Part shown: one piece after another, positions 51,360-58,776 of the stretch | How the letters are laid out: every line of letters starts with the position of its first letter | Position numbering within the stretch: position 1 is the stretch's first letter | Assembly (NCBI GenBank): GCA_024641665.1 | Contig: JAHECP010000016.1 | Coordinates: forward strand, 1-58,776 | Length of the DNA: 58,776 nt | Direction: 5' to 3' | DNA from: Acidobacteriota bacterium | GTDB lineage: Bacteria > Acidobacteriota > Vicinamibacteria > Vicinamibacterales > JAHECP01 | Program-made: the position numbers and the translations under genes | Notes under the pieces: generated by a model | Databases searched by the model: none | Seen by the model: the letters and a program-made list of their open reading frames with translations, nothing else | What the model was told of the DNA's origin: nothing

Positions 51360-51399
51360 TTGACATCGCCCGGTTCGACGCTTCTAATAGATTGTCTAT
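51360..51399 (+). promoter_or_regulatory. Promoter and short operator of the second PadR locus
   Basis: TTGACA (51360-51365), 17 bases and TCTAAT (51383-51388) make a strong sigma70-type promoter. Its start site should fall about 3 bases before the PadR ATG (51398), so the message is almost leaderless. The inverted repeat ATAGA-TTG-TCTAT (51387-51399) overlaps the start codon and may bind PadR. Confidence 0.6.
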
Positions 51400-51751
51400 G
51401 GGACGTGTGAAACGGTCGGCCAGGACGGAGCTGCTCCCGGGCACGCTCGACATGCTCATCCTCAAGTCGCTCACCCGCGGGGTGATGCACGGCTACGGCA
51501 TCGCGCAGCACATCCAGCAGATGTCCGACGAGGTCCTGCAGGTCGAGGAGGGCTCGCTCTATCCCGCGCTGCAGCGGATGCAGCTCCAGGGCTGGATCGA
51601 GTCCGAGTGGGGGCATTCGGCGAACAACCGCCGGGCCCGTTTCTACCGGCTGACCCGTGCCGGCCGCAAGCAGCTCGGCCTCGCCGAATCGGGCTTCGAG
51701 CGCGTGCTGGGCGCCATCGTCCGTGTCATGCGGCCACAGTCGGAGCCGTGA
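51398..51751 (+). CDS. PadR-family transcriptional regulator 2
   Basis: A protein of 117 residues from ATG 51398; the longer frame to 51224 crosses the promoter. Winged helix: ARTELLPGTLDMLILKSLTRGVMHGYGIAQHIQQMSDE, then LQVEEGSLYPALQRMQLQGWIESEWG and RRARFYRLTRAGRKQLGLAES. It is the longer acidobacterial form that usually precedes ADOP permeases, and it lies 43 bases from permease 3. It probably represses the downstream pair. The sequence differs enough from PadR 1 that the two loci likely answer different ligands. Confidence 0.92.
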   Translation: MGRVKRSARTELLPGTLDMLILKSLTRGVMHGYGIAQHIQQMSDEVLQVEEGSLYPALQRMQLQGWIESEWGHSANNRRARFYRLTRAGRKQLGLAESGFERVLGAIVRVMRPQSEP

Positions 51752-51794
51752 GGACCGCCGCGCGCCAACCGCGGCCGTGAGCCTGGAGCCGCTC

Positions 51795-54521
51795 ATGCTC
51801 TCCCGCTTCCTCCGCCGCCTCCGCTTCTTCCTCCGCCGCGACCGGCTCGACGACGAGCTGCGCGACGAGATGGCGCTGCACGTCGAGCTGCGCACGCGGG
51901 ACCTGCTCGAAGCGGGCCTGGCGCCGGCCGACGCGCGCCAGGCCGCGATTCGTCGGTTCGGCAACGCCACCTGGTTGAGAGAGGAGAGCCGGGCGATGTG
52001 GGGAGGTCCCCTCGACACCTGGCTGCAGGACGTGCGCTACGGCCTTCGGACCATAGGGCGGGCACCGCTGTTCTCGGCTGTGATCGTGCTGTCGCTGGCG
52101 TTCGGGATCGGCGCGAGCACGGCCATGTTCTCGCTCGTGGACGCCGTGCTGCTGCGGCAGCTGCCCGTGCGCGACCCGGATGGCCTGGTGCTGCTGGCCG
52201 ACGCGCCGAACTTCGGGACGTTCACGGGCACGCAGAACGAGGACCGCGATGTCTTCTCGTATCCGGAGTTCCGCGAGGTGCGCGGGGACGCGGGCGACCT
52301 GCTCGAAGGGGTGTTTGCCTCCTCGAACGCCGAGATCACCGCGCCCGTCCGGTTGGACGGCGGCGACGACGGCGCCGGGCCCGCAACCAGCGCACTGGTG
52401 TCGGGCGAGTTCTTCGACGTGCTCGGCGTCGGCGCCGCGAGGGGACGCACGTTCGGACCAGGTGAGGACGGCGCGCCGGGTGCGGCGCCGGTCGCCGTGC
52501 TGAGCGATCGCTTCTGGACGCGGCGGTTCGGGCGTGATCCGCGCGTGCTCGGCCGGACGCTGCTCGTCGACAACGTCGGGCTCGTCATCATCGGTGTGAT
52601 GCCGCCGGGCTTCTTCGGGGAACGGGTGGGCGCCGCGCCCGACTACTGGGCGCCGCTGTCGATGCAGGCCGCGCTGATGCCCGGTCGCGACTACTGGAAC
52701 GATCGGCGGGCGCTGTGGCTGCAGCTCGTGGGTCGGCTGCGGCCCGGCGTGTCGCTCGGGCAGGTGCGCAGCGAACTGACGGCGCGCTTCGTCCACCGGC
52801 GCGCGGCGCTCGCGGGTGCGGACCTCACGCCCGACGCGCGGCGCGACTGGCTCGACCACCGGATCGGCGTGTCGTCCGCGGCCGGAGGCCTGTCCGACCT
52901 GCGCGGCGACTCGTCGAACCGGCTGCTCCTCCTCATGGGCCTCTCAGCGCTGCTGTTGCTGCTCGCGACAACCAACATCGGCGGCCTCCTCCTCGCCCGG
53001 GCCACCGCGCGGCGCCGGGAGATCGGCATGCGCCTCGCGCTGGGCGCCACCGCCGGCCGGCTCGTCCGCCAGCTCGTCGTCGAGAGCCTGCTGTTCGCCG
53101 CCATGGGCGGAGGGCTCGGCACCATGTGCGCGCGCTGGGGGGCCACGGGGCTCCTGGCGCTGGCGGCGGGCGGCGGAAGGCCCGTGCCGCTCGATCCGCC
53201 GCTCGATCTGCGCGTGCTGGCGTTCGCCCTGGGCGTGACGAGCGCCGCGGGTCTCGCCTTCGGTCTCGTCCCCGCGCTGCAGGCCACGCGGGTCGGTCTC
53301 GTCGGCGCGCTGCGTCAGGGGGCCGGCATCCCGCTTCGGGCCCAGACCTGGCTCCGCCGGCGCGTGGTCGTCGGACAGGTGGCCGTGTCGCTGGTGCTCG
53401 TGACCGCCGCGGGGTTGTTCGCCGCGACGCTCGGCAACCTCCGGCGGGTGGACGTGGGATACGACCCGAACGGACTCTTCGTCGTCTCGTTGGAGACGAT
53501 CGAGGGGGGCTACCACGGGGAGCGCCTGGCGGCGCTAGCCCGGACGCTCGAGGAGCGCGTCAGGACGCTCCCGGGCGTCGAGACCGTCACGCTGTCGGAG
53601 AACGGTCTGTTCAGCGACTACGACTCGATCACCGAGGTGGACACGGTGCCTCCGACGCGGCGCGCGAACGACGAGGACGTGTACGGCTACTTCGACCAGG
53701 TCGCGCCCGGCTACTTTCGCGCGGTCGGCATTCCGATCGTCGCGGGTCGGGAGTTCGACACCGGAGACCGGCCGGGCGCCGAGCCGGTGGCCGTCGTCAA
53801 CGGGACTCTGGCCCGGGAGCTCTTCGGGAACGCGCAGCCGCTCGGCCGCCGCTTCAGGACCACCGGGTCCAGGCCCCAGGAACGGGTCGTCGTGGGCGTC
53901 GTCGGCGACACGATCGAGCACAACCTGCGAAGCGGGCATCGCGCCCGGTTCTACTTGCCGTACTTCCAGCCGCGGAGCGACCCCGGTTCGCTCGAGCTCG
54001 AGGTCCGCGCCGGAGGGGATCGCGCGGCGCTGGCCGACATGCTGCGCACGGCCGTGAGGGAGACCGATGCCAATCTGCCGGTCAGCGTGGCCACGGTCGA
54101 CGGACTGATCGATCGGACGTTGGACGAGGAGCGGGCGGTGGCCACGCTCGCCGGCCTGTTCGGCGTCGTGGCGCTCCTGCTCGCGGCCCTGGGTCTCTAC
54201 GGCGTCGTCGCCTACAGCGTCGCCCAGCGCACCGGCGAGATGGGCGTGCGGATGGCGCTCGGCGCCCGTCCAGCCGGTCTCGCCGCCCTGGTCGTGCGCG
54301 AGACCCTGGGCCTGGCGCTGGCCGGCGCGTTGGCGGGCGTGCCGCTCGCCATGCTGGGCGGCCGCGCGATCGCGAGCCTGCTGTTCGGGCTGGGCGCCGC
54401 CGACCCCCTGACGCTCGTCGAGGCCGTCGCCCTTATGGCCGCCGTCGCGACGGTCGCCGGCCTGCTGCCGGCGCGGCGTGCGGCACGCGTCGATCCGCTC
54501 GTGGCGCTGCGGTCGGAGTGA
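51795..54521 (+). CDS. ADOP-type MacB/FtsX permease 3
   Basis: A protein of 908 residues from ATG 51795 (GGAG 6 bases upstream). The N-terminal ADOP domain is of the common type: RRDRLDDELRDEMALHVELRTRDLLEAG and IRRFGNATWLREESRAMWG, then the start of the first periplasmic core VILSLAFGIGASTAMFSLVDAVL. FtsX modules: LMGLSALLLLLATTNIGGLLLARATARRREIGMRLALGA and VVALLLAALGLYGVVAYSVAQRTGEMGVRMALGA. Eight spans, no ATPase. It is followed after 5 bases by permease 4, with which it forms a pair. Their joint regulator is PadR 2. Confidence 0.93.
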   Translation: MLSRFLRRLRFFLRRDRLDDELRDEMALHVELRTRDLLEAGLAPADARQAAIRRFGNATWLREESRAMWGGPLDTWLQDVRYGLRTIGRAPLFSAVIVLSLAFGIGASTAMFSLVDAVLLRQLPVRDPDGLVLLADAPNFGTFTGTQNEDRDVFSYPEFREVRGDAGDLLEGVFASSNAEITAPVRLDGGDDGAGPATSALVSGEFFDVLGVGAARGRTFGPGEDGAPGAAPVAVLSDRFWTRRFGRDPRVLGRTLLVDNVGLVIIGVMPPGFFGERVGAAPDYWAPLSMQAALMPGRDYWNDRRALWLQLVGRLRPGVSLGQVRSELTARFVHRRAALAGADLTPDARRDWLDHRIGVSSAAGGLSDLRGDSSNRLLLLMGLSALLLLLATTNIGGLLLARATARRREIGMRLALGATAGRLVRQLVVESLLFAAMGGGLGTMCARWGATGLLALAAGGGRPVPLDPPLDLRVLAFALGVTSAAGLAFGLVPALQATRVGLVGALRQGAGIPLRAQTWLRRRVVVGQVAVSLVLVTAAGLFAATLGNLRRVDVGYDPNGLFVVSLETIEGGYHGERLAALARTLEERVRTLPGVETVTLSENGLFSDYDSITEVDTVPPTRRANDEDVYGYFDQVAPGYFRAVGIPIVAGREFDTGDRPGAEPVAVVNGTLARELFGNAQPLGRRFRTTGSRPQERVVVGVVGDTIEHNLRSGHRARFYLPYFQPRSDPGSLELEVRAGGDRAALADMLRTAVRETDANLPVSVATVDGLIDRTLDEERAVATLAGLFGVVALLLAALGLYGVVAYSVAQRTGEMGVRMALGARPAGLAALVVRETLGLALAGALAGVPLAMLGGRAIASLLFGLGAADPLTLVEAVALMAAVATVAGLLPARRAARVDPLVALRSE

Positions 54522-54526
54522 GAACC

Positions 54527-57265
54527 ATGCCTCGCTTCTTTCGTCACGTCTTGATGCGTCTCCGCCGCGACCGGCTCGACGACGAACTGCGCGACGAGAT
54601 GGCGCTGCACGTCGAGCTGCGGGCCGCGGAGCTCGTCGAGCGCGGGATGTCACCGGACGAGGCGCGCGCCGCCGCGCTGCGCCGCTTCGGCAACACGACG
54701 CTGCTCAGAGAGGAGAGCCGGACGATGTGGGGCTTCGGAGCGGTCGAGACGTGGGTACAGGACGCCCGCTACGCCCTTCGGACGATGGGGCGCACCAGGG
54801 CCCTCACGGGCGTCGTCGTCGTGTCGCTGGCGATCGGCATCGGCGCCAACGCCGCGATCTTCTCGGTCGCCAACGGCGTGGTGTTTCGCAAGCTGCCGGT
54901 CCCCTCCCCCGACGAGCTCGTGCTGCTCTCCTGGGTGTCGTCGACCAAGACGCTGCCTGGAGGTCTCTGGGGCTCGCTCCGGAGCTCGGACGCCGGTGGG
55001 TACCAGAGCACGTCGTTCACGTACTCGGCGTACGAGGCCTTCCGCCAGCGGACCGATCTGTTCACCGACCTCGTCGCGTTCAAGGGCCTGTTCGGCCGGG
55101 CGAACGTCATCGTCGACGGAGATGCCGAGCTGGCCTCCGCGCAGGTCGTGTCGGGGAACTACTACCGCGGCCTGGGCGTGGCGCCCGCGCTGGGCCGTGT
55201 GATCTCCAACGATGACGACCGTCCCGACAGTGACGCGGTCGCCGTCCTCAGCTACGGCTACTGGCAGCGCCGCTTCGGAGGCCGTGCCGGCGTGGTGGGC
55301 ACGACCATCGACGTGAACGGCGTGCCGGCGACCGTCATCGGCGTGGCGCCCCGGGGGTTCACGGGCACGCTCGACGCCGGTCGCGCGCCGGAGATCACGA
55401 TGGCGCTCGCCCAGCTGCCGCGCATCCTGCCGGATGCCGGCCGGCTCACGGCGCACAACCGCTGGTGGGTCGACATGCTCGGCCGCCTGGCGCCCGGCGT
55501 GACGCGGGCCCAGGTCGACTCCGCCCTGGCCCCGGTCTTCGCCGGCGTCGTGCGCGAGCTGCCCAAGGGCGAGCCCGACACGATGCGGCTGCTCGCCCGC
55601 TCGGGTGCCCGCGGTCTGACAACCGCCCGCACCGAGGTGGCGGACCGGCTGGCGATCATGGCCATGGTGGCGGGGCTCGTGCTGCTCATCGCCTGCACGA
55701 ACGTGGCGAATCTCCTGATGTCGCGCGCCACGGCGCGCCGGCGGGAGATGGCCGTGCGCGCGGCGATTGGCGCGGGCCGCGGCCGGCTCGTGCGACAGCT
55801 GCTGACCGAGAGTGTGATGCTCGCGGGCCTGGGCGCCGTGGGCGGCGTCGCGCTGGCGCGCTGGCTGGCCGGGGCGCTCCTGGCCGCGATGGACCTCGAC
55901 CAGGCCGGCGCCGCGCGGCTCGACTGGCCGGTCCTCGGGTTCACCGTGGCCCTGTCGGTGACCTGCGGGCTCGTCTTCGGCCTGCTGCCGGCGCTGCGGG
56001 GCACCCGGTCCAACGTCACCGGATCCCTGAAGGACGGCACGCCCGGGTCCATGGGCGGCCGGGCGCGGTCGCGGCTCGCCGCCGGCCTGATGGTGACGCA
56101 GATGGCGCTCGCGGTCCTGCTCAGCGTGGGCGCCGGGCTGTTGCTGCGGACGGTGGCGAACCTCGGCCGCGTGCAGGTCGGCTTCGACCCGGCGAACCTG
56201 CTCGTGTTCGACATCGACCCCACACACACCGGATACGAGGGCGACCGGCTGCGCGATCTCTACTCCCGGTTGCTCGACCACCTGCGCGCGCTGCCCGGCG
56301 TGTTGTCCGCCAGCCTCTCGGACCTCGGCCTCATCGCGGGCAGCGTCTCGATCACGGAGGTCACCGTGCCCGGCTTCGAGGGCACGATCGACCTGGGCTT
56401 CGGTCCCCCGAGCCGGCAGCCGGCGGCGTTCGTCCAGACCGTCGATCCGTCGTTCTTCGAGACGGTCCGCCTCCCGCTCCGGCTGGGGCGCGTCCTCTCG
56501 CCGGCCGACGCCGCCGGCACGCCACTGGTGGTGGTGATCAACGAGGCGATGGCCCGCGCGTACTTCCCCGGCCGGAACCCGATTGGCGAGCGGTTCAAGG
56601 TGGGGACCGGGAGCGACGCGGCCGAGGTCACGATCGTCGGGGTCGCGGCCGACATGCCGTTCGATTCCCTGCGGCGAGTCGTCCCGCCCGGCTTCTTCCA
56701 ATCGTACCTGCAGCAGCAGGACCTGAGCGGCGTCACGATCGAGGTCCGGACGGCGACGCCGCCGCTCGATCTCGCGCCCGCCGTAAGAGCGGCGGTGCGG
56801 GAGATCGAGCCACGCCTGCCGATTGACGGGATGCGGACCGAGACGCAGCAGATCGCCGAGTCCTGCCGCGAGGAGCGCGTGTACGCGACGCTGGCCACGG
56901 CGCTCGGGGTCGTGGGCGTGCTCCTCGCGGCGATCGGGATCTACGGGTTGCTGGCGTATCAGGTGGCCCAGCGCACGCAGGAGCTCGGCCTGCGCATGGC
57001 GCTCGGGGCGACGCGCGGCGCCGTGGCGCGGCTGGTGCTCGCGCAGTCGCTTCGGCTGGCGGCGGCCGGCGCCGTGCTCGGCCTGCTGGCGTCGCTCGCC
57101 AGCACGCGGGTGCTCGCCGGCATTCTCTTTGGCCTGATGGCGACCGACCCCGCGACGATCGCCGGCGCGATCGGGCTGCTGCTGGCCGTGGCGCTGGCCG
57201 CCGGCTGCCTGCCGGCCCGCCGGGCGGCCCGCGTCGATCCGCTCGTGGCCCTGCGCACGGAGTGA
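54527..57265 (+). CDS. ADOP-type MacB/FtsX permease 4
   Basis: A protein of 912 residues from ATG 54527, five bases after permease 3. The N-terminal RRDRLDDELRDEMALHVELRAAELVERG and LRRFGNTTLLREESRTMWG is close to that of permease 3, indicating tandem duplication. LAIGIGANAAIFSVANGVVF and MVAGLVLLIACTNVANLLMSRATARRREMAVRAAIGA mark the first unit, and GVVGVLLAAIGIYGLLAYQVAQRTQELGLRMALGA the second. Eight spans, no ATPase. Its frame is also open far upstream through permease 3 because of GC-rich codon bias; that is not a fusion. Confidence 0.93.
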   Translation: MPRFFRHVLMRLRRDRLDDELRDEMALHVELRAAELVERGMSPDEARAAALRRFGNTTLLREESRTMWGFGAVETWVQDARYALRTMGRTRALTGVVVVSLAIGIGANAAIFSVANGVVFRKLPVPSPDELVLLSWVSSTKTLPGGLWGSLRSSDAGGYQSTSFTYSAYEAFRQRTDLFTDLVAFKGLFGRANVIVDGDAELASAQVVSGNYYRGLGVAPALGRVISNDDDRPDSDAVAVLSYGYWQRRFGGRAGVVGTTIDVNGVPATVIGVAPRGFTGTLDAGRAPEITMALAQLPRILPDAGRLTAHNRWWVDMLGRLAPGVTRAQVDSALAPVFAGVVRELPKGEPDTMRLLARSGARGLTTARTEVADRLAIMAMVAGLVLLIACTNVANLLMSRATARRREMAVRAAIGAGRGRLVRQLLTESVMLAGLGAVGGVALARWLAGALLAAMDLDQAGAARLDWPVLGFTVALSVTCGLVFGLLPALRGTRSNVTGSLKDGTPGSMGGRARSRLAAGLMVTQMALAVLLSVGAGLLLRTVANLGRVQVGFDPANLLVFDIDPTHTGYEGDRLRDLYSRLLDHLRALPGVLSASLSDLGLIAGSVSITEVTVPGFEGTIDLGFGPPSRQPAAFVQTVDPSFFETVRLPLRLGRVLSPADAAGTPLVVVINEAMARAYFPGRNPIGERFKVGTGSDAAEVTIVGVAADMPFDSLRRVVPPGFFQSYLQQQDLSGVTIEVRTATPPLDLAPAVRAAVREIEPRLPIDGMRTETQQIAESCREERVYATLATALGVVGVLLAAIGIYGLLAYQVAQRTQELGLRMALGATRGAVARLVLAQSLRLAAAGAVLGLLASLASTRVLAGILFGLMATDPATIAGAIGLLLAVALAAGCLPARRAARVDPLVALRTE

Positions 57266-57287
57266 AAGCCCTCCACCGGAGGGCCGT

Positions 57288-58328
57288 TCATCGCTCCATC
57301 GCATCCTCCAGCCGATGGCGCGTGCGCTCGAGGAGCGTCCGCAGATCGCCTGTGATCCGCCCGCCCGCGATCGCCCGCTTGAACGGGCCGAAGAAACCGC
57401 CGAGGAAGTCCACGCGGGATCGGTTGTAGTAGAGCAGGTAGCGAGGCGACGTCCCTCCGGCCGAGACGATGGCCGTGACGTCGAGGAACGCGTCGAGATA
57501 GTGCGTGGCGAGGATCTGCTTCCCCACGACGAGGGCGTCGGGACGGCCGTCGCCTGGCGGCGGCGCGACCAGCGTCAGGTGGACCACGCGGACCATGTTC
57601 TTGTTCCCGAACCGCTCCTTGGACCAGTAGACGAACCAGTCGACACCGGGCGGCGCGTCCGCCGGCGGCCCCTTCAGGTACTGCGCCAGCCGCGGCACCG
57701 CGCGCGCCAGGAACGGCGTCCGGTCGAGGGCCTCGAGAAACGCGGCGGCCGGCTCGACGGGATCGTCGTGGTCGTGATGGGACGGCAGCGCCGCCAGGCC
57801 GCCCGACAGATAGGCTTGTACGCGCTCGAGCACCAGCGCACGGAACCCGCGCTGGACCTTGTCCTCCCAGTCCCGCCCGACCGCGAGCGCCCGCAGGCGC
57901 GCCATGCTCTCGTCCGACAGCTTCACGTCGCAGTCGCCGGGCCGGCACGTCCGGATGGCGTCCAGATCGCGAGCGTCGAGCGTCAGGTCATCGAGATCGG
58001 AGAGCCGTGGCGGCGTCGAGAACCGGTCGACCGCCTCGACCTCGGGCCCGGCGCGCAGCGCCGCGATGTGCTGCACGGCGCGCAGGAGGTCCGGGCCGGT
58101 GGCGTCGACGCGGGCAGCCCCGACGGCCGCCACCTCGTCGGAAGCAACCTGCACGGTCTCGACCGCCACGCCGCCCTGCGCCAGGATCCGCTGCGCGCCG
58201 TCGTCGAACTGCACCCAGGGCTGGACGAAGGCGAACGCGCGCTCGACCGACGGCGTCTGGCTTCCGGCCAGCACCGCGGCCGCAATCGACAGGAGGGCGC
58301 CGGCGGAGGCGAGTGGTGGGCGCGTCAC
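57288..58328 (-). CDS. Secreted protein of unknown function
   Basis: A protein of 346 residues from GTG 58328; a TTG two codons earlier is the alternative. Signal peptide-like start (LASAGALLSIAAAVLAGSQT). The mature part has patches such as LDDLTLDARDLDAIRTCRPGDCDVKLS and FVYWSKERFGNKNMVRVVHLT, without a catalytic signature I recognise. It is common in acidobacteria as an uncharacterised protein. The gene ends 22 bases from the stop of permease 4, convergently. Confidence 0.6.
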   Translation of the reverse strand: MTRPPLASAGALLSIAAAVLAGSQTPSVERAFAFVQPWVQFDDGAQRILAQGGVAVETVQVASDEVAAVGAARVDATGPDLLRAVQHIAALRAGPEVEAVDRFSTPPRLSDLDDLTLDARDLDAIRTCRPGDCDVKLSDESMARLRALAVGRDWEDKVQRGFRALVLERVQAYLSGGLAALPSHHDHDDPVEPAAAFLEALDRTPFLARAVPRLAQYLKGPPADAPPGVDWFVYWSKERFGNKNMVRVVHLTLVAPPPGDGRPDALVVGKQILATHYLDAFLDVTAIVSAGGTSPRYLLYYNRSRVDFLGGFFGPFKRAIAGGRITGDLRTLLERTRHRLEDAMER

Positions 58329-58395
58329 GGGCAACCAGGCACGACGTGGAGCGTCCTCATTCTACTGGAAGGTCGTCGCGCGCCTCCCCCGCGGC

Positions 58396-58401
58396 TATAA
58401 T
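58396..58401 (+). promoter_or_regulatory. Likely -10 box of the M28 peptidase gene
   Basis: A perfect TATAAT in an otherwise GC-rich stretch, 54 bases before the ATG at 58456. No convincing -35 box lies 16-18 bases upstream, so activator help or another sigma factor is possible. Confidence 0.45.
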
Positions 58402-58455
58402 GGCGGCTCCCCTTTCAAGCGAGCACGGGCTTCCGTCCGCGCCGAGGAGACACGC

Positions 58456-58776
58456 ATGCGCAGGAGCATCCTCGCGGCCGCCATCGCCGGCGTCGCCGCC
58501 GTCGCCGTCACGTTCGCGCAGGGCGCCGCCCAGGCGCCCGCGACGCTCGATCCGGTGGCCGCGCTGGTGGGCCGCCTCGATCTCGAACACTACAAGGCCA
58601 CGATCAAGGGGCTGACCGCGTTCGGCGATCGCCGGCAGGGCACGGATCGGAACCGGGCGGCCATCGACTGGATCGAGGCGCAGCTCAGGAGCTACGGCTG
58701 CACCAACACCGAGCGCCTCAAGTACGACTACGAGCCGCCGCCGCCGAGGCCGCATCAGGCCGGCGCGCGCCCCGGC
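58456..58776 (+). CDS. Secreted M28-family peptidase, 5' part
   Basis: The first 107 codons of a gene that continues past the window. ATG 58456 has GAGGAGA upstream and a signal peptide (RRSILAAAIAGVAAVAVTFAQGAAQ). The following segment (VAALVGRLDLEHYKATIKGLTAFGDRRQGTDRNRAAIDWIEAQLRSYGC) is the usual N-terminal helical region of acidobacterial M28 aminopeptidases, in which a zinc-binding domain follows later. The catalytic residues are not in this window. Confidence 0.7.
   Translation, partial: MRRSILAAAIAGVAAVAVTFAQGAAQAPATLDPVAALVGRLDLEHYKATIKGLTAFGDRRQGTDRNRAAIDWIEAQLRSYGCTNTERLKYDYEPPPPRPHQAGARPG

Noticed and set aside
52715-57265. A 1516-codon frame suggesting a fusion protein upstream of permease 4
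   Set aside because: The upstream 600 codons overlap permease 3 in another frame and are Arg/Ala-rich noise; permease 4 starts at ATG 54527.

Overview
The window is GC-rich and gene-dense. It looks like chromosome from an Acidobacteriota, most likely a Vicinamibacteria-type organism. This is inferred from four large tandem MacB/FtsX permeases of the ADOP type (acidobacterial duplicated orphan permeases) with PadR regulators, a VWFA-type secreted protein and many secreted peptidases. No rRNA, tRNA or CRISPR array was seen, and no lineage marker was available to confirm the placement.

Layout. 1-694: end of a beta-hydroxyacid dehydrogenase. 695-6060: foreign block, a small integron cassette array without an integrase. 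It has three attC sites and five small cassette genes. Two insertion sequences sit in the array, an ISAzo13-like element in the loop of attC1 and an IS110/IS1111-type element splitting attC2. 6061-18223 (mostly minus strand): DHA2 drug exporter, rhodanese, NAD synthetase, RND efflux pump with its adaptor, a MEDS/PAS sensor flanked by unusual repeat arrays, and an M64 peptidase. 18407-34639: VWFA-like protein, NUDIX hydrolase, M1 peptidase (frameshifted), a giant acyl-CoA dehydratase activase (split by an in-frame stop), an MBL-fold hydrolase, an S10 carboxypeptidase, an M6-like metalloprotease and an OmpA-family protein. 34706-36893: AT-richer accessory block bounded by 21-bp inverted repeats and an 11-bp direct repeat. 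It holds a NYN nuclease gene with an attenuator-like leader, a decayed IS1-like element, a PIN-domain remnant and a small KGG-type protein. 37021-38938: DUF2089/SHOCT/ABC-2 operon whose ATPase and permease both carry internal deletions. 38880-41447: MFS carboxylate transporter and a 4Fe-4S protein. 41607-47508: PadR and two ADOP permeases, each transcription unit preceded by a TTCGTCGAA palindrome. 47703-48930: XRE regulator plus nucleotidyltransferase, a probable toxin-antitoxin pair. 49009-51182: GMC oxidoreductase with its small subunit. 51398-57265: second PadR with two ADOP permeases. 57288-58776: secreted protein of unknown function and the start of an M28 peptidase.

How the genes work together. 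The core content suggests a protein-scavenging, efflux-rich soil or sediment bacterium, with secreted peptidases M64, M1, S10, M6 and M28. The two PadR-ADOP loci are probably ligand-responsive export or envelope-stress modules. The accessory blocks at 0.7-6.0 kb and 34.7-36.9 kb are mobile DNA. The most unusual signals are the two ISs in attC sites, an apparent unnamed element with AGTGGTCAAGT ends, and the GAACGGAC repeat arrays around the MEDS gene. Four genes are broken by a stop, a frameshift or deletions. Real decay and assembly error cannot be told apart from sequence alone.
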